Part shown: piece by piece, positions 49,019 through 59,997 of the stretch
Layout of the letters: the number at the start of each line of letters is the position of its first letter
Position numbering within the stretch: position 1 is the stretch's first letter
From: Bryoerythrophyllum caledonicum
Taxonomy: Eukaryota; Streptophyta; Bryopsida; Pottiales; Pottiaceae
Direction: 5' to 3'
Assembly (NCBI GenBank): GCA_963971425.1
Contig: OZ020520.1
Location: 25,624,754 to 25,688,753, forward strand
Length of the DNA stretch: 64,000 nucleotides
Program-made: the position numbers and the translations under genes
The notes under the pieces: generated by a model
Databases searched by the model: none
The model's input: the letters and a program-made list of their open reading frames with translations, nothing else
What the model was told of the DNA's origin: nothing

Positions 49019-51007
49019 TCATTGCACAAACCGCAAATCGATGCCCTTGTTTAGACAGAACTGGCCGTGCTTGGACCGCAAAGCACGTGCCGCTTCCAAA
49101 GGTGAGGAAAATTTCACTAATGCACGCCGCTCTAAGTTTGCTGGCGAGTTTGGGCTTGTGTTCATCTTCTTGCTCACATAGGCAGGTATATCCTTTCGCC
49201 TGAAAACAACAACAAAGATCAAATTGATAGAAAGTGAGGCCAAGATATCAAGAGTTTGACCCCCTTTTGTCAGTTTTTAATACTATAATCACCTCTGAAC
49301 TAAACCATCCTCAGCTCAAGGAGGAAAAAGGCGGTACAACATGACCTCTCCTTCATCCTTTCTCAAAGGCGGCAATAACTACTCCTCAGTTGAGTTTACA
49401 GACCACCAAGCGCTTCCTGCATTGATCTAAGAGTAGTATTATGAAGCAAAGGAGGTGTGACCTTATGCAGAGGAAGCAAGTAGATGTGAGAAGTGCCGAG
49501 CACTCACACTGTGAGAATTTTTGTAGCGTTCGACAGCATGTTGTAGCCTTCAAAGAAGCGCTGCACGTCCTCGTGGTTGGCTTCATTTGGTACCTGCATC
49601 ATCAGCAACTGATTCCCAACCCAATCCAGATAATTGCTTAGTACTTTGCCAACTGATCTAACTACCTCAAGCGAAAATTTGAAATGTCAGCCAAAGTTTG
49701 AATTAGAACTTACAGATTGTCCCCGGAATGGCTGCACAATTTTGTGGATATCATCATCATCGTGCCTCCGAGATTCCTGAAAGATATCCAAACAACGTTT
49801 CTAACGAGGTTAGATGTGTTACCACATCAATCTGAGGTTTTCTGCCAGACATCAAAAAGACAAGAGAGTTGAAAGGTTTACCAGGTCTAGCTTCAAGTAA
49901 CGGCCGCCTAAGCGACCCTGACGCACAATGATTCGTTGCGCTTGCCGGAAACCCTCCATGTTCTCAAACTCCAGTTGTCTATGAGTGCAAACAGAACTCA
50001 TATCAAATCAGAAAGATGAAAAAAAAAGTCAAATTATCTTCATGATGCACATTGTGAGAACCTACATGAATCTTTGGCGGTACTTCTCATCGTAGATGGT
50101 GACAACTTGGTGGGGCTGGAAGTTGCAGCCTTCGAAGTAGACAAGAATGTCGGACTTGAATGCGTACTTGGGGCAGTTCGACAGCCGGGCGTACACCTTA
50201 CCTGTTCAGGGAAAAGAATGCCAATCAGTGAGTTATGTGATCCCTCGACAGTTAGTGACACATCCTAAACCCTAACCCTCTCTTGATGAAAGATTTCAGA
50301 GAGAAGTCTTCTTAAACAGACGGTTTTTGAGAAACAAAACTAGTTCTGAAACCCTAAACCATCGCTCTGGTGTCCTTAAACCCTGAACCCTAGAATCCGG
50401 CATTTTGGCATGTGATTCCCCTACGGCCACTTCGACTCTAAGAGTAAAATAAGAAGGAGAGAGGCTTCAGAAGCCGTAGCGAAAGATGACTCAGAAACAA
50501 CACCATTTCATTATATGATGTCATCCTTAAACCCGAACACAAAACCCTGCGTCTCTCGCACTTCACCCGCAGTAAAATCCAGCACTCGTTCGATTCAAGC
50601 AACCAAGGCGATGGAAACCAGAGGCGCAACAAAGACGAACACCTTCAAACCCTAGATCGACCAAAACCACAGAATGCTGCCCCAGAAAGCAGTTCCTACG
50701 CGAAGAAAACAATAGACGCAACAAAGACGAAGACCTCGCAACGCCTTCAAACCCTAGCGACGAAACGCTGCTCCAAAAACAGCAGAGAAAGCCGAAATTA
50801 AGCTCACGTACTTGAGCTCATCTTGGGAGCCGCCGGCAGAGCGAATCCGGGCAACGCGCCCGGGGATGCAGGCTCAGCTACGTCGCCTCCATCGCCACCC
50901 ACCACCACCTCACTCTGCGCAGCCGCGCGCGTCACCACGCCCTGCTGGAAGCTCGGCAGCGCGCGCTGCAGGCTCGACCGCTTCGCCAACCTCACCAACG
51001 CCTGCAT
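49019..51007 (-). CDS. RRM-like RNA-binding protein with probable organelle leader, copy 2 (intact)
   Basis: Six exons (51007-50812, 50201-50066, 49978-49882, 49776-49714, 49593-49508, 49199-49019) splice in frame to 759 bases, 252 residues. The first 25 residues (MQALVRLAKRSSLQRALPSF) are basic, amphipathic and free of acidic residues, as in mitochondrial targeting peptides. An A/G/P-rich linker follows, then two regions with RRM-like beta-alpha-beta spacing: KVYARLSNCPKYAFKSDILV through GGRYLKLDL, and VPNEANHEDVQRFFEGYNML through LVKFSSPLEAARALRSKHGQ. I do not recognise the specific family, and the RNP motifs are weak. The gene is divergent from the SSUH2-like gene with about 300 bases between starts. 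It is the intact member of a recent inverted duplicate pair. Confidence 0.75.
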
Positions 51008-51305
51008 GATGACCAAAGCAAAACCCGTTTCCAAACCCTAACGAACAACACACCCAACCCAAAACCCAAGCAAATCGAAAGAAAGCCTTGGACCCCAAGC
51101 AAAACACTTCGAGAAACCACGAGGTGATGCCGCGACGTAACGGTCGCGAGCGCGCGGCGGCGACGATCATCCAGTTTTGGGTTCATTCGTTGAATTTCGT
51201 CGTCTTCGTCGTCTTCTTCCACAAACAATTGGCAGGGAATTGAGGTGTGGGAGCTGAATTTAGGATCAGTTTGTTTGCGAGGGTTCAAGATTTGGAGCTG
51301 TCGCG
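51008..51305. promoter_or_regulatory. Shared 300-bp divergent promoter
   Basis: The starts of the RRM-like gene (minus) and the SSUH2-like gene (plus) face away from each other across this GC-moderate stretch. No TATA box is obvious. Copy 1 of the RRM gene lacks all of it except the last 37 bases. Confidence 0.5.
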
Positions 51306-54300
51306 ATGGCGAGCGAGCGGGAGCCTCTGTTCGCTGGAGTCGAGTACCCTGCAATCTATGGCGACGCCGCGGACGTGTCGTCTACGTTTCGCCCGCTCGT
51401 CTCATCTCGTGAGTCACAGACTGCTGAGAATTCCAGTATTTGCTTGATTCTCTGAGGTTTTTCTGTTGTGTGGCGTGTTTTGAGGATTTGCTGTGACTCG
51501 CTCTAGATGCTCTGGTGTGGTGGAGGATCGGAATTTCATGTGAGCTTGATATGCGTCAGGATTGCGAGGTTTATGAGGTTTGTGGGGTATTTGATTTTTG
51601 AGTTTCATGAGGTTTTCAGGTTTGTGATGTTTGGGTTTTGGTATAATGTTGTGAGTTGTTGGAATTCAGAGGAAGGGGAAGGGCAGCTGAGCGATTGGGC
51701 GGAGGGGCAATACGCATCCGCATCGAGCCAGGTTCCGCCCAGCGTGCCACCGCTCGAGGCTGCCTCTTTGGCTACCGTGAACGAGATTCGGGAGGCCGCG
51801 TCTCAGGATCCTTACCCTCAGTGGATCTATGGCGCTCTGGTCGCCCCTGACGCAACCTCAGCTCAACCTCTCCAAGGTAACGCCCTCCTCATCACTTTGG
51901 ATTCTCATCTCAAATGACAGATGCTGCACGAAAGGTTTCGTGTTTGGGAAGCTAGGGTGTGGATTGATGCATGGTGTGTTCTATCATCTCTAGTTAGTTC
52001 GAATGGAAGATAGGTTTTGATTGATTCATGGTGCGACTTGCTAATGATAAGCGTCTGCAGGTGCACAATCAAGTGGGATGCAAGGGAGCCAACAAACAAC
52101 AGCAATATCACCTACGTAAGGGCAATTTTGGCGACCACCCTTGATACCTAGACATGTTGTGTGCTTCCTCGTGATCACCACATTCTTTGTTGTTGGATCA
52201 GAGAGCAGGGCTTGACGGAAGAGGAGGCGGGGGAGCTCCTGACGGACTACGTGCACACCCAGGGCTGCTGGGGCGGCCGCGCGGCGGACAAGTGGCCCAT
52301 CAGCAAGATCGAAGACTGCAATGTGTACATCGCGACGCTGGAGACGTTCATCGAGGAGCGGGATGTGGAGAGACTGGTCAACCCCTACACAAGCAATGGC
52401 GCTGTGGATGGCAGCAGCGCTGGAGCGCGCGTGCCCGGGCCCTGGGAAATCGACATGCGGCACGAGTTCCCTCTCTTGTTCACGGCGAAGAAGGTGGCTC
52501 AGCAGAGGATTCCTTCTTCGGAATCAGTCAGAACCTGTGGAGGTATGTCAAGTGCACTTGTTTCACGTCTTTGGGCATGTTGAGTTGGTATTGTTCCATC
52601 TTCACATCTTTGATCTCGTTGTCATTGATATCTTTCCATCTTCACGTCTTTGGTCCTGTTTTCACTGATACTTTTCCGTATTCAAACTTTGGTCATGACA
52701 CGGAGATCTCTGTTTAGAAATCACGTGTGATTTGATGTTGGTTTTTTGCTCCATTTTGCAGATTGCTCTGGGCGGAAGGAGATCGTGTGCCCTCTGTGCA
52801 ACCTTCATAAAGACATCACCTCTTCCGTCTCCGGCCTCACCACCGAGTGTTCAATCTGCCATGGCCGCGGCCTTCTTGCGCACCAGGACGGCTCTGATAC
52901 CAAGTTCGTGACATGGTTTTATGTTTTGCAAGCTTTCTGTCTTATCATGTCGCAAGATCCAACAAAATTAAGTCGAAAGGATCAGAAACTAAATTAGTTC
53001 CAGCTTGCCGATGAGAATAGACGTGATTGCAGTAGGATCGGGGTTTCAGGGTCTAACAGAGTTGATTGGAATGCCGCAGGTGTGGGAACTGTCAAGGGAA
53101 AGGGAGGTTGCTGTGCACCAAGTGCAAGTCCCGGGGCCGCATTCTCTGCGGAAAGTGCCAGGGCTCAGGCGCACTGCTGGAGAGCCAGCAGCTGAACGTA
53201 ACATGGTACGCGTTGTTGCTGAAGATCAAACAGTCCTTATGTTCTCAAACCCAATTCTTACTGACAGCCACCACCGGTTGCCACTTGCCAGGTCCACCTT
53301 GAAATCCAAGAAGATCAGCACCTCCAGCAACGCCACGCTCGTCCCCGAGGACGTCTTCCACGAAGCCAAGGGAGTGCAGCTCTACGCCAGCGAATCCTAC
53401 CAATGCACCCCTGTGAGCTTCCCAAGCTCCCCAGTCCTCACCCGCCTCTCCTCGGACGTGATCGCGGACCGCGTCCCCGTGCCGCCTACCGCCAGAGTAG
53501 TCTGCGAGCGCCACCTCGTGCACATGATCCCCGTGACGCGCGTGTCCGTGGACGAGCCGGGCAAGCGCGCGTTCAAGTTCTACGTGGTGGGCCTGGAGAA
53601 GCGCGTCTTCCTCAAGGAGTATCCGGACAGGTGCTGCTGGGGTGTCTGTGGGCTTGCAAGTCTGTGCTCTATCTTGTAATCCGTGATTCACTGATTTGTA
53701 TAGAATTTCATGCTTGAGGTATACAAGGTCGTTTGCTGAAGATGCTGCACGTTGTTTTTTTGCTGGAAACACATGTCAGCTGGTGCTAGAAAATCCCTTC
53801 TGATTTCACCTGTGCTGCTGTGCTCTACTTTGTCTCTCTCCTGGTATGCCATGCTTAATCTGATAACATGGAAAGCAACCAGGGGGTGTCGTAATCCTAA
53901 GTCACCTCGTGACTCCACTCCACAATTATAGTTTTCTTAGAATGTAAGGAGTTTATTGACACTCATAGTGATCAGCCTCTAGGTATGGTGGGATCCATTG
54001 TTGATTGGATTCTAGGTTTGGTAGAATCTATTGTTTTGTACAGCACAGGTACTGGGATTTATGCTTGAGGTATACAAGGTTGTTGGCTGGAGCCGGTGCT
54101 CGTTTTCTGGTATAATCTCCCAGCATTAATGTATCATGGTACAAGCATGTATTGAAAGGTATCGAAAGTGACTCAACCAAGTCGAGGTGGTGCTCTTTGT
54201 AATAGTAGTTGAATAAGATGTCTTCCTCTTTTGATTTGTTGGTCTTTCAGTTAGAAAGTTAGTGGTATCTAGACTCAAGTCAAAGTAGGACAATGAGAAC

Positions 54301-54554
54301 TACTTAGAGTTGTTTTTAGTGGATAAAAGAGAGGGGTAATCCTTTTTCAAACTTCAGGTTCTTCAAAGACGCTACTCCTCTGTGTTTTATGATGTTATCT
54401 TACATTGTTTTCATTGATGTTTTTTGTCAGGCATATGGGGCCAGGAGCAGTGTTGGGTGCAGGAGCCCTGCTCACGTTGGCAGGTGGGCTGGCGTTTCTT
54501 TGGAAGGTGACTCAAAAGCCTAGACACTCCAGGCAGTTCATAACGCGTATGTAA
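51306..54554 (+). CDS. SSUH2-like protein with DnaJ-type cysteine repeats and C-terminal hydrophobic tail
   Basis: Eight exons (51306-51408, 51670-51876, 52061-52115, 52202-52542, 52762-52904, 53080-53205, 53292-53630, 54432-54554) join in frame to about 478 residues, starting MASEREPLFAGVEYPAIYGD. The middle has an SSUH2-type block (LTEEEAGELLTDYVHTQGCW) and then a DnaJ-like zinc-finger array: CGDCSGRKEIVCPLC, CSICHGRG, CGNCQGKGRLLCTKC and CGKCQGSG. The C-terminal domain includes RVVCERHLVHMIPVTRV. Skipping the intron at 53,631 adds an exon with a hydrophobic stretch (GAVLGAGALLTLAGGLAFLW) and a basic end, suggesting a membrane tail anchor. Reading through instead gives a short end, CCWGVCGLASLCSIL. 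The plant function is not established, and SSUH2 is known mainly from animals. Confidence 0.85.
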
Positions 54555-56380
54555 TCTAAAATGTTGTATGTGTTTTCATGTACAATATAGAGAGAGCTGA
54601 GGCTCGGTGTTGCAAAATCAGGTCTTCTTCGTTGTAGTTTTATGTTTCCGGGCAAGAGAATGGGCATTTTAGAATGACTAATTCTTGGTGAGCTTTTCTC
54701 CTCGTTTTGTAACATAAGTTCTTTGATGGAGGGTCACCTTGATTTTGATGTTTGGTTTCGTATTTGGTTCAATGAATGTTCAAAGAATGTTTAAAGAATA
54801 ATTGTATATTTAATGTATATTTGTATGTTTAAAGAATGTTTAGTGTACATTTGTATATTTAAAGAATATTTTATGTATTTTTGTATATTTAAAGAACATA
54901 TAAAGAATAGTTAAATTATATTTAATAAATCTTTAGAGTTTTAGATGTATATTTTATGACAATTTAATGTATATTTGTATATTTAATGAATATTTAATAA
55001 ATTATTAATTTATATTTAATGTGTATTTGAATATTTAATGAATTTTTAATGAATGTTTAATGCATATTTCATGAATACTTTTAGGCATATTTTATGCATA
55101 CTTAATGAATATCTAATGAGTATTTAATGTATATTTCTATATTTATTGTATATTTATGTTTCTTTCCTTTTCCAATATTCCTTTCTATTCTCACTTTCCT
55201 TCTAAATCAATGTTCTTATTTTTCCAATCTTGTACTCGCAGTTTCATTTTCCCTTTGCATGTACATTTTTCTTTGTCCAATTTTTGGGATTTTCCATTTG
55301 TTCCATATCTACGTTTTATCTTTCCGAATATTTCTCTTGCAAATTCTTGTTTTTCTACATGCACACAAAATCTTCTTTATTTCGGTGCTCGAAATGTACA
55401 CATGATCATTTTCTAGGTTTCATATACTAAATGTCCACAAGTAAAAAACCATATATTCCACTAATTACTAAAATTGACTTTTAGTGTAGTTGTTGACATT
55501 TAGTGTACAGTTTTGTCACTACACTATTTGTAAACTTTACAATTAGTGAATGGGTTCGTATTTAGTGTCCACTACACTAAAAGCCATTTTTAGTGTAGAT
55601 GTTGTAAATTTATTATCATCCGAAACATCTTGTATAACACCTCCTAACCATGTTGCGAATAGGAGTGGAAATAGGAATGGAAAATAGGATTAGAAGTTGG
55701 AATGGAAGTGGGATCACACTAACTATGGTGTTCACTGTTGGCAATGCACAAACACCAAATGTCACCAAAGGCCTAAGTGTGGCTAATACCAAATGTAAAT
55801 CTAACACTATGTGTTAATTTTAGAAAATCTTTGGAGTAGAACAAAAGTTACATGTGAATGTTTATTATCATTTCAAAAAAGAAACGTCTAAATAATTATT
55901 GTTTGGTTGGGTAATTCATGGCAAGATGAGGTATATTGTTTCTCCATCCTCCTCGCTTGGTTTGATATTCATTGTTGTTTCCTTCATTGTAGAGCACACT
56001 ATATATTTTAAAATGTTTACATTTAGAGTGAGCTAAAGTTCCATAGTGAGGAAAGTAACCATAAATGTCAAGAAACATCTAATATCCTGATTAGTGTACT
56101 TCTTAACCCTTCAAGGCCTAACATCCATTTTTGGGCTGTCTAAGCATGTTAACCTCTATCCCAAGCGTTATACGCCACCTCTGGAAAAAATCCAGAGGCG
56201 GAGTAAGATGAGCAGCTACCGAGAGCGGCGCGACCAAAATTGATGCAAGGATTGGTGAACTCCAGTAATTTCCATAAAGGAGGGGGGGGCGGCGACGACA
56301 AAATGTACCCATTGTGTAAATGATGTTCTACATAATCTATTACGCTCATAGATTCTCCTAGGCCTTGAGAGCTCGTAGAC
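54555..56380. other. Intergenic AT-rich DNA with degenerate minisatellite
   Basis: From about 54,770 to 55,145 the sequence is a loose repeat of TGTATATTTAAAGAAT and ATTTAATGTATATTTG words. Around 55,470-55,600, TTTAGTGTAG and its complement CTACACTAAA recur five to six times. There is no gene. ORFs at 55.1-55.4 kb come from a pyrimidine-rich stretch. Confidence 0.7.
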
Positions 56381-56392
56381 CTTAAAGAGCTA

Positions 56393-56746
56393 GAAGAAGA
56401 AGAATTCCAGTCTCCGAAGGAGACTGGCGTGAATATAGTGTTTGTTCATTCTCTTCACTAAGCATATGGCCACGGGACATAGGCTAGTGTAATAGAACTA
56501 CTCCCCCCTCTCGAGGGTAAACACTTTTTTACACTAAGTGCTGCCCTACACTAATTGCCTTAGAGACAACCAACATGTCATCTCCCTCAAGGGCTTGTGG
56601 GTCCCCATACAACGAGGCCCTAAAACCCCCCACCATAATTGGGTGGACTATGGTGGTAGGCACCACGCCAACAATAGGACTTAAACTCACAACCACCTCA
56701 CCGGTGTGCCATGACTCAAACCACTACACCAAGGCTATGGTGCCTT
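56393..56746 (-). mobile_element. tRNA-derived SINE with LINE-like 3' tail and 12-bp target duplication
   Basis: CTTAAAGAGCTA flanks both ends (56,381-56,392 and 56,747-56,758). On the minus strand the head begins GGCACCATAGCC and has a box-A-like TGGTGTAGTGGTTTGAG and a box-B-like GAGTTTAAGTCC about 35 bases later, as in tRNA-derived Pol III promoters. A GTGGTGCC stretch and a unique body follow. The last 150 bases (GTGTTTACCCTCGAGAGG to TTCTTCTTC) align with the 3' end of the LINE at 47.45 kb, including both hairpins. This is the classic design of a SINE mobilised by a partner LINE. Confidence 0.8.
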
Positions 56747-56759
56747 CTTAAAGAGCTAA

Positions 56760-57815
56760 AGAATTACATCATGCGCCAAGTGACATATAAAAATCATATT
56801 GTTACAAGGGTTTGTGGATAGAATATCGTCTCTATATAAAATTTGCATCATATGAAAGATATTATATTAAATTTGTACCACTAAGTCTTCATGCAAGATT
56901 CAAACAAATGATACCTTGAATCCATACACAAATATCATATGATATAGAATTGATATTCAAAGGACTTCAAAAGTTCAAAATCCGATACCCGGAGAATATA
57001 CCCGGATAGGCACACCCGCCCGTACCTCGGTACGCGCGCACCCGTGGTCGGCACGGCGCGGGCTCGTGGTGCCCGTGGTCGCCGCGGCCCCGCAATCATG
57101 CACACCAGTTGACGCCGCATCGCTCCTCCTCGCCTCCGCACCAGCAGCGAAGCCCCGTCGACCGAGTCGCCGATGCTCGCCCGAAGCAGAGCATCATGGA
57201 GTCATCCCCGCCTCGCCCGATCAGCGCCTCCGCGGAAGAAGCAGCCTCACACCAGCTCACACTAGCCCAAGCGCTGCCGGGAGCTTCGTAGTCCTTGTGT
57301 AGTGCTCACTCGGTCTCGACTTTCGCATCTAGACGTCGGGGGAATTCAGGAAGGAGGTCGACTGGTGAATTGTGGCGGCGCTTGATTGCTTTGCCTTACC
57401 GAGGTCGGTGCGCAGGGTTTTTGTTTTTACCAGGTACAGTGCACTGAGAGTTTTAGTGGTCTGTGGGGTGTTTTGTGCGTTTTCTGGCAGGTTTTGTGGT
57501 GGGCGTGTTTGGGGCTGGAATTTGATGGTGGTGGTTGAATTGGAGGCTTGGAATGGGGTTTGTTGGTGAACGGGCGAAGTCTGTGTGTTGGGTGTACTGG
57601 ATTCTACGGCACTGAATGGTGGAGTTAGTGTTGCGTTCTAGTTTTCGCGGTGGTGGTAGATGTGCGGATTCGTAAAGCGAACCGTGATGTTCGGATTTGT
57701 GAAGAGGAGGTGGTGTGTCAAATTCAGTGCCGGGTTTTAGGGTTTGGCGAACTGAATTGGTTTGGTTTGGGTTTTTTTTTCTGTCTGTATAGATTACGAG
57801 AGGGAATTGGTCAAG
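56760..57815 (+). promoter_or_regulatory. 5' region and leader intron of the GDU-like gene
   Basis: 56,760-56,990 is AT-rich and empty. From 57,000 the DNA becomes strongly GC-rich. A donor-like CCAG|GTACAGTG at about 57,432 and an acceptor CTGTATAG at 57,792 suggest an intron in the 5' leader of about 360 bases. ORFs here on both strands show no family resemblance. Confidence 0.45.
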
Positions 57816-58289
57816 ATGAGTTGCCGTAGGCCGTGTTATAACGGCCAGCCAATCTGTTCCGACGACCCGCTGTGCCCGCGGAGGCAGGTCTCGGTGTTCT
57901 ACTTCGTGACGACCGTGGTGGGCATGATCGTGCTGGCGCTCTTCACGATTCTCTTCCTCTTCTGCCTGTTCCTCAAACGCCGCCGCATCCAGCTGCGCCT
58001 TAACCCGCGGCCCCGGGGCGCCACCGCCGACCAGATGCGCGCCTACGAGACCTCCGTCACCTTCTACTCCGCCAACGAGGTCGCGCTCCCGGCGACTAAC
58101 CTCGCCGGGGGCGCGGCGAGCGACGCCAAGGCAGCGGGCGACGCCGCGCCGTTCACGTGCGTGATCATGGCGGGCGAGGATCAGCCGACGTTCATTGCGC
58201 ATCCGATGCCGTCCTCCACTTCGAGTTCAACCCCGGAGGTGAAGCAGGAGAAGCAGAGTAGTGCCAGCAATGCCGACGGGAAGAGCTAG
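57816..58289 (+). CDS. GLUTAMINE DUMPER-like single-pass membrane protein (VIMAG motif)
   Basis: A single coding exon of 157 residues. A short Cys-rich N-terminus (MSCRRPCYNGQPICSDDPLC) precedes one transmembrane helix at about residues 25-53 (FYFVTTVVGMIVLALFTILF, LFCLFL) and a stop-transfer KRRR. The cytosolic tail holds CVIMAGEDQPTFIAHPMP at about residues 112-130. A single membrane helix plus a cytosolic VIMAG motif defines the plant GDU family, whose members raise amino-acid export when overexpressed. The angiosperm proteins have a slightly different N-terminus, and this Cys-rich head is unusual. The tail end is rich in S, T and K. The start is the first Met after the leader intron. Confidence 0.75.
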   Translation: MSCRRPCYNGQPICSDDPLCPRRQVSVFYFVTTVVGMIVLALFTILFLFCLFLKRRRIQLRLNPRPRGATADQMRAYETSVTFYSANEVALPATNLAGGAASDAKAAGDAAPFTCVIMAGEDQPTFIAHPMPSSTSSSTPEVKQEKQSSASNADGKS

Positions 58290-58319
58290 CACTCACTCAC
58301 AACCTGTTGTTGCCCTCAA

Positions 58320-58960
58320 TTTCAACCTGTTTGTACAATAATCATGTAGAGCTCTTAAAATGTACATTAGTTGCCATGGATTGTCGGAGGTGGTTTCCTG
58401 TCCCACATTGTATCCATTTCCCTAGTTCAATCACAAGTGCGTCGTTACCGAGCGCGTTGCTTTCGCTTTAGATTTTTCTGGTGAAGTGAAGCTGCTGCTC
58501 TGCAGGCATTGTACGCATTTCTTTGTTCAATAACAAACTGCGTCGCTACTCGTTCGCAATTGATTTTCAGGGTGGAGTGAAGCTGATGCTGTGTGTGTCG
58601 TGAGGAGGCAACGTCCGATTTCAACCTGTTTGTTCTTTTCCAATATGTACATTAGTTGCAACGGATTGTTTCCCGCCCCTTACACGGCACGCATTTCCTC
58701 GTTCAATCGCAAACTGCGTGTTGGTTTTGTTTACGGTATAGTGAAGCTGCGATGTGTGCCGTGAAGTGCTAGCGCTCCGTCATTTTTTCTTTGTACATTA
58801 GTTGCAACCAGCTCTGAGATTTCCTGCCTCACATTGTACGCATTTTGTTGTTCAATCACAATCTGCGCGTTGATATTTCCGGTGAGTGATGCCACCGCTG
58901 CCGTAGCGCGCTCAATCTTTGATTTTCTTGGTGGAGTGAATCAGCTCAGTGTATGCAGTG
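58320..58960. repeat. Diverged tandem repeat downstream of the GDU-like gene
   Basis: At least four degenerate units contain TTGTACGCATTTC, GTTCAATCACAA and CTGCGTCG followed by GTGAAGCTG words (starts near 58,408, 58,508, 58,680 and 58,830). GTACATTAGTTGCAAC recurs at 58,360, 58,645 and 58,793. Units are about 100-180 bases apart, and no coding content was seen. Confidence 0.75.
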
Positions 58961-59302
58961 AAGGTGCCGCTCCATAGCTGCCGCTTGAGATCGCTCGAGG
59001 CCGTGGAGGCGCCATCGCTCGTGAAATTAGGGTTTGGAGCTCGCTGCGTATCATATCCCTTCGCCCCGTCTGCTACGATCTCGCTTCCCTTGTGCCCGTC
59101 CTATCTCCTCCCCCCCATATCCCAACCGGCCTCTTTTTCCTGCTTGTGGCGCGCTCAATCACAATCCCTAATCCGGCCTGCTCCTCGAATCATGTCGTAC
59201 TCAACCAGCTGCTATCTGCTCCCCAGTTGTTGAATCGTCACTCGGCAGCGCTCGTTCGGTTTAATGTCTCGTTAACCGACCTAAAGTGTTGGCAGAGTAG
59301 CT

Positions 59303-59530
59303 ATGAAAGATCTGGCGCAGCTTTGCAAGAGGAGCAAGGCACTGATGAAGCTGAGGACGCTGGCGAGGGACATTCGCGGGATGCACAAGATCCGGGAGCA
59401 TCTGCGTCTGGACGAGCCGTTCGCGCCGCTTCTCTCCGACCCCGGCTCCGAGGCAAGGTCTTTGGCAGCAGAGTTGAAGCATATCCTGGCTAATTTGCTT
59501 TTCAAGCCCACTTCCAGATACTGTCTCTGA
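59303..59530 (+). CDS. Hypothetical small protein, 75 aa
   Basis: A basic, helix-rich ORF (MKDLAQLCKRSKALMKLRTL; DIRGMHKIREHLRLDEPF; SLAAELKHILANLLF) ending in SRYCL. GC-rich third positions and the even helical pattern suggest real coding sequence. It may be a first exon whose gene continues by splicing, or a short independent protein. I recognise no family. The following 470 bases (59,531-59,997) contain no clear gene and lead into the SHIPPO gene. Confidence 0.35.
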   Translation: MKDLAQLCKRSKALMKLRTLARDIRGMHKIREHLRLDEPFAPLLSDPGSEARSLAAELKHILANLLFKPTSRYCL

Positions 59531-59997
59531 AGATTTTTTCTAGGTTTCCATGAATCACAGGAGATCCGAAGGTGTTATCCATGGATGGTTTGAGATTGAT
59601 GTGTTATTGACCCCGGGAAGCTCTTCGTTTCAGGGCGGCAAACTCAGAGTTATTGACAGGGAGATGATGTGTGATCAGGAATGGATGGGCACGTTGTGTT
59701 ATTAGGCAAGTTTCCTTTCATATGGATGCGTGGTGGATACAAGTTATCGATGGGGAGATTGTGTTCGTAGGCTTGGGTTTACAGGAGAAAGTTCACTTCG
59801 TGCTTTGACGTGTGTGAGGGCGATGGTGGCCGTGTGGGTCTCGTCACGGATTGTTGCGAACTCCAGGATTACAGGCATTTATTCTCGGGAGGATGATGAC
59901 CTGTTGGAGAATCTGCCATGGCTTGAATTCGGACGACGGAGCTGATGTGATGTGGGGTAGTGAGTATGAGTGTGGTTTGAAGTGTGGGTGAGGAGGC

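Larger units (their letters stand above)
46725..51045. repeat. Inverted duplication, arm 2 (RRM gene block)
   Basis: Reverse-complement counterpart of 11,704-15,365. The left edge lies within the right arm of the long-inverted-repeat element (CACCACATAATACTGTTGA). The right edge lies at CCAAACCCTAA, 37 bases before the start codon. Compared with arm 1 it holds an extra 670 bases (LINE at 47,450-48,107 plus one copy of the target duplication) and an extra AGAATTCTCATAATTTGCAA repeat at 48,800-48,845 in the gene's 3' flank. Confidence 0.9.

Noticed and set aside
56640..56746. A functional tRNA gene
   Set aside because: Box A and box B-like motifs are present but the cloverleaf is degenerate, and the unit continues into a SINE body bounded by target duplications.
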